Under the pieces are notes generated by a model, which saw only the letters and a list, made by a program, of their open reading frames with translations, had not been told where the DNA came from and made no database searches. A stretch of DNA of 64,000 bases from CAWCPR01 sp963797475 (lineage in GTDB: Bacteria > Chloroflexota > Anaerolineae > Anaerolineales > UBA4823): positions 2,604,001 through 2,668,000 of the forward strand of contig CAWCPR010000001.1 of NCBI GenBank assembly GCA_963797475.1. Reading direction: 5' to 3'. Made by a program: the position numbers and the translations under genes. Shown here piece by piece: positions 31,897-40,665 of this stretch. The stretch's first letter is position 1. Each line of letters opens with the position of its first letter.

Positions 31897-33555
31897 ATGA
31901 GTAAGAATTTGAAAATAATTCCCCTGGGCGGCCTGGGGGAAATCGGGAAAAACATGACGATCTTGGAATACGGCCGCAACCAAATTATCGTAGACTGCGG
32001 GGTGATGTTCCCCGAGAGCGACCTGTACGGCATTGACCTTGTTCTGCCTCAATTCGATTACATCCTGGAAAACCAGGAGATCTTACGCGGCATTGTGCTG
32101 ACCCATGGTCACCAGGATCATATTGGCGGTTTGCCTTATCTACTGAAACGCCTCAACGCGCTCGAAGAGGGCGTACCCGTGTACGGAACAGCCCTGACGA
32201 TCGGCATGGTGGAACGCAAGCTGGAAGAGATGGGAGTACGGGAGCGCGCCAACCTGCAAGTGATTGACGACCGCCAGACCCTGCCCCTGGGACCGTTCCG
32301 GATCAGTCCTTACGCCGTGGCCCATTCGATCCCGGCAGCCGTAGGGCTGGTCATCGACACCCCGGTTGGGGCCGTCGTTCACACCGGCGATTACAAGATG
32401 GACGAAACGCCCACCGGCGGCCGTACCACCGATATCCAACGGCTGCGCCAGCTAACGCCAAACGGCGTGCTTGCCATGCTGGCGGACAGCACAAACGCCG
32501 ACCAGCCTGGACGTACGCCGACCGAACAATTGGTGGCCAACTCCCTGGACGGGCTGTTCGCCGAAGCTGCCGGTAAGCGCATTATCATCGCCACTTTCTC
32601 CACCCTGCTTGCCCGGCTGCAAGAGATCATGAGATTGGCCCAAAAACATGGCCGAAAAGTAGCGTTAACCGGCCGCAGCCTGCAGCAAAATGTGGAGCTG
32701 GCCAGAGATTTGGGCTACATGCAGGTTCCCAATGGACTGCTGGTCGATATTCGCAGCAATATTCCGGATGACCGGCTGGTTATCCTTTCCACCGGATCGC
32801 AAGGCGAGCCGCTCTCGGCTCTCAACCGCATGGCCCTGGGGAAACACGCACAGGTCCAGGTCCACGAGGGCGACACGATTATCCTATCCGGCAGCGCCAT
32901 TCCGGGCAATGAGGAAGATGTGGGCCGGATGTTGAACCACCTATTCGCCCGCGGCGCCAACGTGATTTATGGACCGCTGGCAACCGTCCACGTATCCGGA
33001 CATGGCAACCGGGAGGATATGCGCATCATGCTCGCGGCGGTAAACCCGCGCTACCTGATCCCGGTCCACGGCGAAATGCGCCACCTGCACTTACATGCTC
33101 GCCTGGCGCAGCAAAACGGCCGGAATGCCGCGGATATCTTTATCCTACAGAATGGGGTAACCTGGGTAACTGATGGTGAAAAAGCCTGGATTGGTGAAAC
33201 GGTGCCTGCATCCGACGTCTATGTGGATGGCTTCCTGGTAGGCGAGATCGGGGAGCGAGTCCTTCATGAGCGGGAGCAGCTTGCTCAGGATGGATTCGTG
33301 GTCGTGAATGTGCCGATTGACAGGCAGCGTAAGTTAGCCGGCGAACCCCGCATTCTTAGCCGCGGTTTTTCAACCACGGATGGTTCTGGCGATCTGATGG
33401 AAGCGGCTCAGGCAGAAGTAAAACGAAATTTACAACGGAATGGCCGCGGGCACAAACAGGATCACGGACAAACTGTTCAGGAAACCCTGCAGAACTTCTT
33501 TTACCGCAAGACCCAATCCCGCCCGGTGATCTTACCCAACATCGTCAACGTGTAA
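31897..33555 (+). CDS. rnj: Ribonuclease J
   Basis: A 552-residue metallo-beta-lactamase/beta-CASP ribonuclease that acts in 5-prime-to-3-prime and endonucleolytic mRNA decay and rRNA maturation. Visible motifs are LGGLGEIGKN at the N-terminus, the metal site THGHQDHIGG (about 78-87), HTGDYKMD near 168, the beta-CASP region and HVSGHGNREDMR plus PVHGEMRHL toward the C-terminus. ATG at 31897 gives the canonical start; the frame opens 30 nt earlier. It is a lone plus-strand gene, convergent with the small gene after ftsH. Confidence 0.95.
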   Translation: MSKNLKIIPLGGLGEIGKNMTILEYGRNQIIVDCGVMFPESDLYGIDLVLPQFDYILENQEILRGIVLTHGHQDHIGGLPYLLKRLNALEEGVPVYGTALTIGMVERKLEEMGVRERANLQVIDDRQTLPLGPFRISPYAVAHSIPAAVGLVIDTPVGAVVHTGDYKMDETPTGGRTTDIQRLRQLTPNGVLAMLADSTNADQPGRTPTEQLVANSLDGLFAEAAGKRIIIATFSTLLARLQEIMRLAQKHGRKVALTGRSLQQNVELARDLGYMQVPNGLLVDIRSNIPDDRLVILSTGSQGEPLSALNRMALGKHAQVQVHEGDTIILSGSAIPGNEEDVGRMLNHLFARGANVIYGPLATVHVSGHGNREDMRIMLAAVNPRYLIPVHGEMRHLHLHARLAQQNGRNAADIFILQNGVTWVTDGEKAWIGETVPASDVYVDGFLVGEIGERVLHEREQLAQDGFVVVNVPIDRQRKLAGEPRILSRGFSTTDGSGDLMEAAQAEVKRNLQRNGRGHKQDHGQTVQETLQNFFYRKTQSRPVILPNIVNV

Positions 33556-33597
33556 GCGCACCGGTAAATTACCCAACCGCTTCGCTTGGCTTGCTGC

Positions 33598-33714
33598 TTA
33601 TTTCTTATCGGTGATGGGGGGAGAAATAAGACCCTGTTTCTTCTTATTATTATCTCGCTTGGTGGCCTGCTTTTTCTTTTTCTTCTCTTTGTTCTTAGGA
33701 CTTTTATCGCCCAT
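33598..33714 (-). CDS. Small lysine-rich protein overlapping the ftsH end
   Basis: A 38-residue ORF beginning MGDKSPKNKEKKKKKQ and ending in DKK. Its ATG overlaps the last codons of ftsH (shared ATGGGCGATAA), so it should be translated by coupling. The MGDKSPK start resembles, from memory, a family of tiny basic proteins annotated as hypothetical in many bacteria. About 45% of residues are lysine, suggesting nucleic-acid or ribosome contact; that is inference. Confidence 0.6.
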   Translation of the reverse strand: MGDKSPKNKEKKKKKQATKRDNNKKKQGLISPPITDKK

Positions 33715-35722
33715 AATACACCTCGTTTACACGGTTTACAATTCGCCCGCCTTCATTCTCCCAACGCGGGAGTCCATCCAACTCAGCTTCAATTGGCGGC
33801 CGCTTATCGTCCTTGATCGATGCGATCGATGCAACCATTTGAAATGGCTTGTGCCCGTTTGGGGCAGACCCTGGAAATACCCTTCCTTCCTCTTGCTCTT
33901 GCTTATCCGTCTGGCTGAGAATCGCATAAATCTGCTCTCCATCGACCGTTTCGTGTTCGCAAAGCAGATCTGCCAGGCTTTCTAATGCCAGCCGGTGGCT
34001 TTTCAGAATGCTGCTGGCTTTATCCACCGCTTCTTCCAGGATCCGGCGAGTTTCCATATCCACCAGAGCAGCAGTTTCTGGGCTCACCCGAGCATCCAGG
34101 CCGAATTGCTGGCTCAGGAAATTGGCCTGCATATCGGCAGCCAGGCGCACCGGACCTAGAACAGTGCTCATACCAAATTCTGTAACCATCTGGCGCGCCA
34201 GGTCTGTAGCACGCGCGAGATCATCGGCAGCGCCGGTGGATGCTTCCCCGAAAACCAACGATTCTGCCGCCCTGCCCCCTACCAGGATCGTCAACCGATT
34301 TTCCAGCTCACTTTCACCCAGCACGTAGCGGTCATGGGTGGGAAGCTGCATGGTATATCCTAACGCACGCCCGCGCGGGACGATCGTCACTTTGTGCACC
34401 TTATCTGCATAGGGGGTCAGGCTGGCGATCAGCGCATGCCCCGCTTCGTGGATCGCGATCACCTTCTTCTCTTTCGGGGAGATGGTGCGTGTACGGTGTT
34501 CTGATCCGGCAACAACGCGTTCAAATGCCCCATCGAAGTCTGCCATATCGACAGCTTCTTTGCCATTTCGCGATGCCAGAAGCGCCGCTTCGTTCACCAG
34601 GTTGGCCAGATCTGCCCCCGAAAAGCCCGGCGTCATCTGTGCAACCGCCTCCAGGTTTACATCCTTCCCCAGGGTGACCAATCGGGCGTGGATGGTTAAA
34701 ATTTCCAGACGGCCCTGGCGGTCCGGAAGTTCAACCATAACCTGGCGATCAAAACGACCGGGCCGCAAAAGGGCCGGATCCAAAATCTCAGGCCGGTTAG
34801 TGGCAGCCATTACGATCACCCCCCGGGCGGTTTCAAAACCATCCATTTCGGCCAACAATTGGTTGAGTGTTTGCTCGCGCTCCTCATGCACCCCAATCGC
34901 TCCTGCGCCGGCGCGCCGGCCCCCAATGGCATCAATTTCATCAATGAAAATGATCGAAGGCGCGCTTTTCTTGGCTTGTTCAAAGAGATCTCGCACGCGG
35001 GAGGCGCCAACGCCGACGAACATTTCCACAAATTCGGCTCCGCTCAGGTTGAAGAACTGCCCGCCAGCCTCTCCGGCAGTCGCCCGGGCAAGCAGGGTCT
35101 TTCCGGTGCCAGGCGGCCCAACCAGTAGAACACCTTTGGGCATTTTACCACCCAGACGCTGGAAGTGATCCGGGTTTTTAAGGAATTCGGTCACCTCTTT
35201 GAGATCCGTCACGGCCTCCCCCGCGCCGCCAACGTCTTTAAAGGTTACGCCGGTCTGCTCGCCTTGAACCACTCGCGCCTTGCTTTTTCCGAAGGAGAAG
35301 ATGTTGCCCATCGAGCCGGCCCCGCCTTTGTTCCGCCCCAGAAGCCAATACCAAAGTCCGGCCATCAACAGTATCGGGAAGATCCATGTCAACAGGAAAC
35401 CCAGGATTCCACCGTTGTCTTCCACCTGCCCGCGGATCTCCACTTTTTGCGCTTCTAGTGACTGGGTCAGTTCCGGATCCTCCACCCGCACCGTGGTGAA
35501 AGCAGTACCATCGCGCAGCTTTCCGTTAATGCTGGATGCGCTAACGAGCACGCTGCCAACCTGTCCTTGAGTAAGGTCTATCTTAAATTCACTGTACGGA
35601 ATCTCTTTCACTGGCGTATTCATGCCAGAGATCAGGCGATACACAAAAATGGTGATCAGAGCGATCCCGACCAGGGATGTGATCGAGATATTAAACCGGC
35701 GTTTCACGGGCTGGCCTTCCAT
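33704..35722 (-). CDS. ftsH: ATP-dependent zinc metalloprotease FtsH
   Basis: A 672-residue membrane AAA+ protease. Two N-terminal membrane helices (about 10-30 and 107-127) flank a short periplasmic domain; the AAA module has Walker A GPPGTGKT, Walker B IIFIDEIDAIG and the second region of homology ATNRPEILDPALLRPGRFDR; the protease has HEAGHALIA. All key residues are present. It degrades misfolded and regulatory membrane proteins. An ATCATC-CTT-GATGAT inverted repeat at 35805-35819 lies upstream. It begins the stress island on this strand. Confidence 0.96.
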   Translation of the reverse strand: MEGQPVKRRFNISITSLVGIALITIFVYRLISGMNTPVKEIPYSEFKIDLTQGQVGSVLVSASSINGKLRDGTAFTTVRVEDPELTQSLEAQKVEIRGQVEDNGGILGFLLTWIFPILLMAGLWYWLLGRNKGGAGSMGNIFSFGKSKARVVQGEQTGVTFKDVGGAGEAVTDLKEVTEFLKNPDHFQRLGGKMPKGVLLVGPPGTGKTLLARATAGEAGGQFFNLSGAEFVEMFVGVGASRVRDLFEQAKKSAPSIIFIDEIDAIGGRRAGAGAIGVHEEREQTLNQLLAEMDGFETARGVIVMAATNRPEILDPALLRPGRFDRQVMVELPDRQGRLEILTIHARLVTLGKDVNLEAVAQMTPGFSGADLANLVNEAALLASRNGKEAVDMADFDGAFERVVAGSEHRTRTISPKEKKVIAIHEAGHALIASLTPYADKVHKVTIVPRGRALGYTMQLPTHDRYVLGESELENRLTILVGGRAAESLVFGEASTGAADDLARATDLARQMVTEFGMSTVLGPVRLAADMQANFLSQQFGLDARVSPETAALVDMETRRILEEAVDKASSILKSHRLALESLADLLCEHETVDGEQIYAILSQTDKQEQEEGRVFPGSAPNGHKPFQMVASIASIKDDKRPPIEAELDGLPRWENEGGRIVNRVNEVYYGR

Positions 35723-35804
35723 TGCTTGTTCTACCTTCCTGGAAAATGATGATTACCTGACGAAAGATGCCAATGCCATGTAGGATGGATCCAATTAAAG
35801 GTTC

Positions 35805-35819
35805 ATCATCCTTGATGAT
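35805..35819. promoter_or_regulatory. Inverted repeat upstream of ftsH
   Basis: Perfect ATCATC-CTT-GATGAT palindrome 83 nt upstream of the ftsH ATG, in the intergenic region after the 77-residue protein gene. It could be an operator or a weak transcript-end hairpin. Confidence 0.4.
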
Positions 35820-35851
35820 ATTAATTGACTGGCATTCACTTCCGGCAGAAC

Positions 35852-36085
35852 TCAGGCCGTGAGGCTGAAATATACTGTCTGGCTGCGCGGGCTGTACCCT
35901 GCCCAGTAAGTTATTCCATCCACTTTGTATTCATTCATCATGACGGATCGCCCACTTTCGCCGCTTTGCTCTACATAAGTCGTTTTGCGATCCTGCACGC
36001 GCTTGACCTTAATTTCACCTTTTTGCTCACTCCCAGTCTGGGTGTAATGATCTACCATCTCCCGTATCAACTGCTTCTCATCCAT
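35852..36085 (-). CDS. Small conserved-type hypothetical protein
   Basis: A 77-residue protein starting MDEKQLIREMVDHYTQTG, then a beta-rich part (EIKVKRVQDRKTTYVEQSG; YKVDGITYWAGYSPRSQTV). GGGAGG lies 6 nt before the ATG at 36085; the longer frame to 36115 is less likely. No signal or membrane segment. Function unknown; it lies between ftsH and a 55-residue basic protein on the same strand. Confidence 0.7.
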   Translation of the reverse strand: MDEKQLIREMVDHYTQTGSEQKGEIKVKRVQDRKTTYVEQSGESGRSVMMNEYKVDGITYWAGYSPRSQTVYFSLTA

Positions 36086-36123
36086 AAATCCTCCCGGTTT
36101 TTGAGAATCCATCATTCACCTCT

Positions 36124-36291
36124 TTAGGATTGGTCCTGCTTCTTTTGTTCTCGCACCGGCTGCGCCGCTGGACTGGAATGTGGGACGTTAACGCCTACTT
36201 CCTTGCGTGCCGCTTGCTTCAACCGGCGGATGTGAGTGCGTTGCCCTTTCGACAACCGTTTGTTATTCGTCTTGCTTGTTTTGTTTGCCAT
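36124..36291 (-). CDS. Small basic protein, 55 residues
   Basis: Encodes MANKTSKTNNKRLSKGQRTH, then IRRLKQAARKEVGV and a polar tail. AGGAG precedes the ATG with good spacing. The N-terminus is lysine/arginine-rich, like small RNA- or ribosome-binding proteins, but no family is recognised. Its upstream region is one of three copies of a shared leader element (36306-36364). Confidence 0.65.
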   Translation of the reverse strand: MANKTSKTNNKRLSKGQRTHIRRLKQAARKEVGVNVPHSSPAAQPVREQKKQDQS

Positions 36292-36305
36292 TATTAATAA
36301 CTCCT

Positions 36306-36364
36306 GTTTTGATGTTTATCTAAATTCGTGTTGCGTGGCCCGCAAAGCGCGCCCAACACTATTT
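36306..36364 (-). repeat. Leader element, copy 1 of 3
   Basis: On the minus strand the element begins AGTGTTGGGCGCGC, has a short GC-rich hairpin-like middle and ends ACATCAAAACAGGAG, which includes the ribosome-binding site of the 55-residue protein gene. Related copies lie at 48135-48195 and 54621-54705. Confidence 0.6.
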
Positions 36365-36375
36365 GAACTCTGAGT

Positions 36376-37884
36376 TTAATTCCTACCCAATTTTTGCCTG
36401 GGCGAACCGACCTTACTGAAATCAATATATCCTCGTTCAACATCAACAAAATCTAACCGCACGTGCATCCGATCGCCGACATCTACGCCCTCGAACCCAT
36501 GCATCAGCTTACCTTCAACCGGCAGGCTGATCAGCCGGACCCAGGTGCCTTTCTCAGAAGCACCTGTCACAATCGCATCGAATTGTTCGCCGATTCTCCC
36601 CTCCAGCAGCAGCGCCGCCGCGGACTTGATGACCTGTCGTTCGACTTTATTTGCGGCATCCTCCTCTGCGGTACAGTGTGCAGCCAAAGTCTCCAGATCA
36701 GCCAGTCGATAGGGTGAAGGTCTCCCCTCAATGGCAGCTTTCAATAAACGCTGCGTGATCAGGTCGCTATAGCGGCGATTCGGTGCTGTAGAATGGGTAT
36801 AGTCCCTGACAGCCAGACCGAAATGCCCCCCGGTATTTTGGCCAGGAAGTTCTGCAATGTATTCACCTGCCCCCATCAGTTTGATCATTGCCAGGGATAG
36901 GTCAGGGAAGCGCAGCGGATCGGCGGCTTTCGCCCTGGTTAAAAACTCTTCCAGTGCTCCTGAATTCGGGCTGCCGGGTAATTCGAAACCGTGTTCCCCG
37001 GCTATCATAACCATCCGATCCCATCTTTTCGGAGTGCGAACTACCCGGCGCAGCGACGCAAATTTTTTGGCAGAAAGGTACCGGGCAGTAACGCCGTTGG
37101 CAGCGATCATGAAATTCTCAATGATTTCCTTCGCACGATTGTTCTGCTCTACCTCAAGGTCCCGAATTTCATCGCCATCGAATATCGGTCTTGCCTCGAT
37201 CGTTTCCAGACTGAGTGCCCCATGCATATGCTGGAGATTCTTCAACTTTTGCGCCGCCTCATCCTGCAGACGCAGGCTCTCCGCCAACCCATTTACGACC
37301 GCCACCGATTTGGGGGCTGGATCTTTCCCTTCCAGCCAGGCCGCCACACCATCGTAGGTAAGCTTTGCGTGATTGCGCACTAACGCCGGGTAGATGTCTG
37401 ATTCTTGAAGGGATCCATCCGCTCCAATCACCATTTCAACCACAATCGATAGGCGGTCCTGGTTGAAATTCAAGGAAGTGAGGTTTGTGGAAAGCTTTTC
37501 GGGAAGCATCGGGAATATCTTGGCGGGGGTATATACTGTGGTTGTATTATGGCGAGCGTGTTCGTCAATCGCCGATCCATCTTTAACCAGCGCATCTACG
37601 TTAGCCACCGCCACCTGAACCTTTAGAGTGTTGCCGGGCATCGCTTCGGCAACCGTAAGTTGATCCAGATCGCGCGAGTCATCATTATCAATCGAGACCC
37701 ACAGCAGCTTCGTCAGATCACGAATTGGCGTGCCGTTCCTTCGTGCAGGGGATTGAATCCTGTTTAGTTCGGCAAGCGCCAGGGCAGAAAAGTCGGGGAG
37801 CAAGCCTCTTTCCAGCATCGCTCTCTCGGCAATTTCCTCTAAGATCGCACGATGATGTTGATTGTTCGTGTTCATAAAATCCAT
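36376..37884 (-). CDS. RNB-domain exoribonuclease (RNase II/R family)
   Basis: A 502-residue protein with the RNB catalytic block: SIDNDDSRDLDQL (about 68-80), containing the metal-binding aspartates, TVYTPAKIFPMLPEKLS near 120-137, and the C-terminal catalytic-tunnel part (HSTAPNRRYSDLITQRLL near 377-394). A short S1-like beta domain may follow (about 430-500). Hydrolyses RNA 3-prime to 5-prime. It is shorter than RNase R and lacks N-terminal cold-shock domains. Start choice between 37884 and 37875 is open; neither has a strong ribosome-binding site. Confidence 0.88.
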   Translation of the reverse strand: MDFMNTNNQHHRAILEEIAERAMLERGLLPDFSALALAELNRIQSPARRNGTPIRDLTKLLWVSIDNDDSRDLDQLTVAEAMPGNTLKVQVAVANVDALVKDGSAIDEHARHNTTTVYTPAKIFPMLPEKLSTNLTSLNFNQDRLSIVVEMVIGADGSLQESDIYPALVRNHAKLTYDGVAAWLEGKDPAPKSVAVVNGLAESLRLQDEAAQKLKNLQHMHGALSLETIEARPIFDGDEIRDLEVEQNNRAKEIIENFMIAANGVTARYLSAKKFASLRRVVRTPKRWDRMVMIAGEHGFELPGSPNSGALEEFLTRAKAADPLRFPDLSLAMIKLMGAGEYIAELPGQNTGGHFGLAVRDYTHSTAPNRRYSDLITQRLLKAAIEGRPSPYRLADLETLAAHCTAEEDAANKVERQVIKSAAALLLEGRIGEQFDAIVTGASEKGTWVRLISLPVEGKLMHGFEGVDVGDRMHVRLDFVDVERGYIDFSKVGSPRQKLGRN

Positions 37885-37912
37885 CTCATTTCGAAATTGC
37901 TATGGACAGGCC

Positions 37913-38175
37913 CTATGCGGCCGCGGCAGACAAGCCCTCAATCAGGGCGCTCTGAAGAGCGCTTGCGGAGTGGCCTTGCTCCGCTGAAGGCTGAAGCGGC
38001 CATTTCCGTAGCCGAAGATCAGCAGGGCCGCGAGCGCGTGACTCGATATCTAACCCATAGCGATGGAACCGGCTGTGATCTCTGCCAGCCCGCCGGTGAT
38101 GACCATAGCAGTCGAGATAGCAGCACCACACGCTGCTCGCTTCAACGCTGCTTTAGCCCCGGCTGTGGGATAAAG
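37913..38175 (-). pseudogene. Decayed VIT1/CCC1-type transporter remnant
   Basis: On the minus strand one frame encodes AALKRAACGAAISTAMVITG then GLAEITAGSIAMG and a stop, followed in the same frame by ALLIFGYGNGRFSLQRSKAT and in another frame by SALIEGLSAAAA. These match, in order, the first membrane helices and the last segment of VIT-family Fe/Mn transporters, with the middle missing. Stops and at least one frame change make it a pseudogene. The identification rests on phrase similarity only. Confidence 0.5.
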
Positions 38176-38371
38176 TCCGGACCCAATTTTGGAATCTGTG
38201 GCCAATCGTTTTTTGATCCCTGAGCTGGGCGGTAATTTGCCAAAAAGTTATTCTTTCTCCACAATCGCAATTGAAGGATTGCGACCCAAGGCCTTCTCCA
38301 TTCACCGCTGCGTCAATCATCGGGTTGGAGATCGTTTTCTTGCAATTCGGGCATACAATTTGGTTTCCCAT
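38153..38371 (-). CDS. Small zinc-ribbon protein
   Basis: A 72-residue protein beginning MGNQIVCPNCKKTISNPMID with CxxC (C7, C10) and a second pair in FNCDCGERITFW, a minimal zinc ribbon. AGGAAAG precedes the ATG at 38371. The last dozen residues run into the remnant of the transporter gene, so the C-terminus may have been altered. Function unknown. Confidence 0.6.
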   Translation of the reverse strand: MGNQIVCPNCKKTISNPMIDAAVNGEGLGSQSFNCDCGERITFWQITAQLRDQKTIGHRFQNWVRTLSHSRG

Positions 38372-38419
38372 TTTCTTTCCTCTCACAGTAGCTTGGAATC
38401 TTCTCTAATATCTTATACT

Positions 38420-39412
38420 TCAGGAATTTTTCGTTCGCTGTTTAAATCGCCTAATTCTTAGCCTTAGCGGTGTAAGCTCGCCTCTGCCCTCACTGTTTTT
38501 GATGATGATGTTCACTTTACTTTCCGGAACTACGCTTTGCATCACAGGTTGTATCCAGGGGAACATCTCGGGTATGTTAGCCGGCGCACGCTCCGTTCGG
38601 TTCATTTCGTCAAAGGATTCAACCTGGAACAATACGTCATCCTGACAATAGGGATATGGCGGTGTCCAGGCTTTTTCTGGAGCAATAAAAAATGCCGGAT
38701 CAAAATCGCTATACTTGGCTGTATCTGCGCTGTGGATATGAAGATACCCTGAGCTCCTGGTCATATAGCGAATGATGTTCATGGGAATGATGACGAGTCC
38801 TTCGGGCAGTAAGGTTTTGCCACCCATCAAGGACCCAAGTTCTGATTGGTGGTTAGAAATCTGTCTTTGGACGATCATAGAAACTACGCGCCGGTTGTTC
38901 GGATTAATAACCACTCTTTGAACTGTTCCACACAGGCCGTCGCGAAAATAGATCTGCTCTCCGATACCAGGTTGTAAAAAGCGCTGGTCCTCTGTCCGCA
39001 AATCAATCTCAGGGGAACGCACATAATTGATCACACCTCGGACTCCAGGGATATCGGCTGCGCATTTTTCGGCCAATGTGCGTATGTCAGTACTGCTCAC
39101 TTCGCCATTCAGCACAACGACCCCATTCTGCGCTCCCGTGAAGAATTTAACCCCATATGCATGCTCGATCTTTCCCAACGCTGCGGCCACTTCCCGGATG
39201 AGGTTGTCATCTGGAACCAGATCGTTTTTTACATCCAGTACACCAGGGATCGTGCGAGCTGCAGTTTCAGCTAGCTGTTGATTGCCTGTGCTGATGACAT
39301 GGCCGCTCAAGAAAACGATTCGACCTTTTACAGCAACATCGATCTCCCCATAATCCGTACTGCGCAGAACGCCATTATTCCATAAGGCGCGGTCCACTTT
39401 TTCTGCTAACAT
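38420..39412 (-). CDS. BON-domain protein with PRC-barrel-like region
   Basis: A 330-residue protein with two BON domains (about 5-70, VAVKGRIVFLSGHVIS, and 75-145, GVVVLNGEVSSTDIRTLAEK), then a PRC-barrel-like segment (about 160-235, GEQIYFRDGLCGTVQRVVIN) and an unassigned basic tail. BON domains bind phospholipid surfaces. No signal peptide is seen. ATG at 39412 is preferred because AAGGAG precedes it; the frame extends 66 nt further and overlaps the next gene. Confidence 0.82.
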   Translation of the reverse strand: MLAEKVDRALWNNGVLRSTDYGEIDVAVKGRIVFLSGHVISTGNQQLAETAARTIPGVLDVKNDLVPDDNLIREVAAALGKIEHAYGVKFFTGAQNGVVVLNGEVSSTDIRTLAEKCAADIPGVRGVINYVRSPEIDLRTEDQRFLQPGIGEQIYFRDGLCGTVQRVVINPNNRRVVSMIVQRQISNHQSELGSLMGGKTLLPEGLVIIPMNIIRYMTRSSGYLHIHSADTAKYSDFDPAFFIAPEKAWTPPYPYCQDDVLFQVESFDEMNRTERAPANIPEMFPWIQPVMQSVVPESKVNIIIKNSEGRGELTPLRLRIRRFKQRTKNS

Positions 39413-39455
39413 AATTTCTCCTTGTCCAGCTCTTGGAATTCCTCCATGCAGTGCT

Positions 39456-39728
39456 CTATACATTTGCCCAATATTCATCCGCCTCTTTTTCCATTGCCGC
39501 CAGGCGTGTGTAGTAATCCGGAAATTCTTTGAGATGAGCCAAAGCGATTTTTCCAGTTGTCAAAGCGTCATCATCTGTTACGTTGGTTTGTTTATCTCTG
39601 GCGCCATGCTCAAGCTCCACTTCAAGGCCGATCTGGAACTGTTCGACACCAAACGCATGCCAATCGATCCCTAAAGAATCACCAATTTGCTTGGCTTCAT
39701 TGTAGCTAAACCGTTTCTCCGCGGGCAT
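39456..39728 (-). CDS. Small DUF5661-like protein
   Basis: A 90-residue soluble helical protein: RFSYNEAKQIGDSLGIDWHA, then FGVEQFQIGLEVELEHG and LAHLKEFPDYYTRLAAMEKE. The phrase FxxGxxVELEHG...DPYYTRL-like pattern matches DUF5661 proteins, which have no known function. AAGGAG precedes the ATG. It sits in a stress-protein row between CsbD-like and BON genes. Confidence 0.7.
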   Translation of the reverse strand: MPAEKRFSYNEAKQIGDSLGIDWHAFGVEQFQIGLEVELEHGARDKQTNVTDDDALTTGKIALAHLKEFPDYYTRLAAMEKEADEYWANV

Positions 39729-39757
39729 GGGGGATCTCCTTCTAAATCGAAGAATCT

Positions 39758-39946
39758 TTAGATTTCTGGGTTGGGTTTATCATCGCCCAACTCTTTGGCG
39801 GCTTTATAGCGGGCCTGAAGTAGAGCAATCAAGTGGGTATATTTCCCATTGGTTTTGGGAAGATCATCCAGGGTGAGTATGCCCCAATGAGCGCGTTTCC
39901 TGCCGCGTATCTGCAGCCGTTTGTCATCTGGAAAATCGATTCGCAT
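39758..39946 (-). CDS. Divergent CsbD-like stress protein
   Basis: A 62-residue protein with the CsbD pattern in degenerate form: RGRKRAHWGILTLDDLPKTN followed by LIALLQARYKAAKELGDDKP. Compare KWKEMRGQIKEWWGELTDDD of the canonical copies in this window. CsbD proteins are induced by general stress. AAAGGAG lies upstream. Confidence 0.7.
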   Translation of the reverse strand: MRIDFPDDKRLQIRGRKRAHWGILTLDDLPKTNGKYTHLIALLQARYKAAKELGDDKPNPEI

Positions 39947-39978
39947 GGATAAACTCCTTTACACTTCTTTTCAATGGT

Positions 39979-40512
39979 TTATGGGTGACGACTGGGCAAT
40001 TGATCGACAACCTGTGCCCGATCGAACACTAAAGAGCGCCTGGAATTGACCAAAACTGCCTTTAAATATCTTTGGATCTGATCCTCAGCCTCATCATTAC
40101 TACAACCATAACGCGCTTGAATTGTGGCATTAAACCGGTTGTGATTGCCATCGATCTCAGCGACATCTTCCTCGGTGAGTTTGCCCCACCGCGCGTGGAT
40201 TTTGCGATGCACCTGGGCCCACTTGCGTTCAATCACCGCGCTTTTGACGTTATTTTCCCTGCGCAAGAAATTTACGACCGCCAGCAGGAAAACCGCCCCC
40301 CCCAGCGAAATCATCAGGGCCGGCAGGCTGAAGGTCCCTGCTGGGTTGATTTTGCCGATCCCAATAACAGATGGTAAAAGGTAGCCAGCCACAAATGCTC
40401 CAACCATGCCCACAATGATATTGAGCAGTAGGGCCGAGTGGCGGCGGCGACTGACGATTGAGGCGAGCCAGCCGGTGACAGCGCCGGCGAAAAGCCAGAT
40501 TATGGGATTCAT
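39979..40512 (-). CDS. GlsB/YeaQ membrane protein fused to a CsbD-like domain
   Basis: A 177-residue fusion. Residues 1-85 form a transglycosylase-associated (GlsB/YeaQ/YmgE) domain with three membrane helices (IIWLFAGAVTGWLASIVS; LLNIIVGMVGAFVAGYLLP; LPALMISLGGAVFLLAVVNF). Residues 95-150 are CsbD-like (WAQVHRKIHARWGKLTEEDV then ARYGCSNDEAEDQIQRYL). These are separate genes elsewhere in the window. ATG at 40512 with AAGGAG is preferred over GTG at 40521. The shared island promoter (40599-40665) lies about 85 nt upstream. Confidence 0.85.
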   Translation of the reverse strand: MNPIIWLFAGAVTGWLASIVSRRRHSALLLNIIVGMVGAFVAGYLLPSVIGIGKINPAGTFSLPALMISLGGAVFLLAVVNFLRRENNVKSAVIERKWAQVHRKIHARWGKLTEEDVAEIDGNHNRFNATIQARYGCSNDEAEDQIQRYLKAVLVNSRRSLVFDRAQVVDQLPSRHP

Positions 40513-40598
40513 CTCGTACACTCCTTATCCCGGGTCGGCGCTGCAGTTTTTGGTTTCAGCACGGCATCGCCGGCCAGATAGACTCTTCTGATTAATTA

Positions 40599-40665
40599 AT
40601 TTTACAATAAAGCCGCCTCGGCTACATCCACCGACACGGGTGTGTTGATCTCCGCCAGTTGGGGG
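40599..40665 (-). promoter_or_regulatory. Island promoter element, copy a
   Basis: On the minus strand: CCCCCAACTGG (40655-40665), 22 nt, GGTGGATGT (40624-40632), 17 nt, TGTAAAAT (40599-40606). Same blocks and spacing as four other copies. Drives the GlsB-CsbD fusion gene, with a leader of about 80 nt. The rest of the 40522-40841 gap shows nothing else recognisable. Confidence 0.8.
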
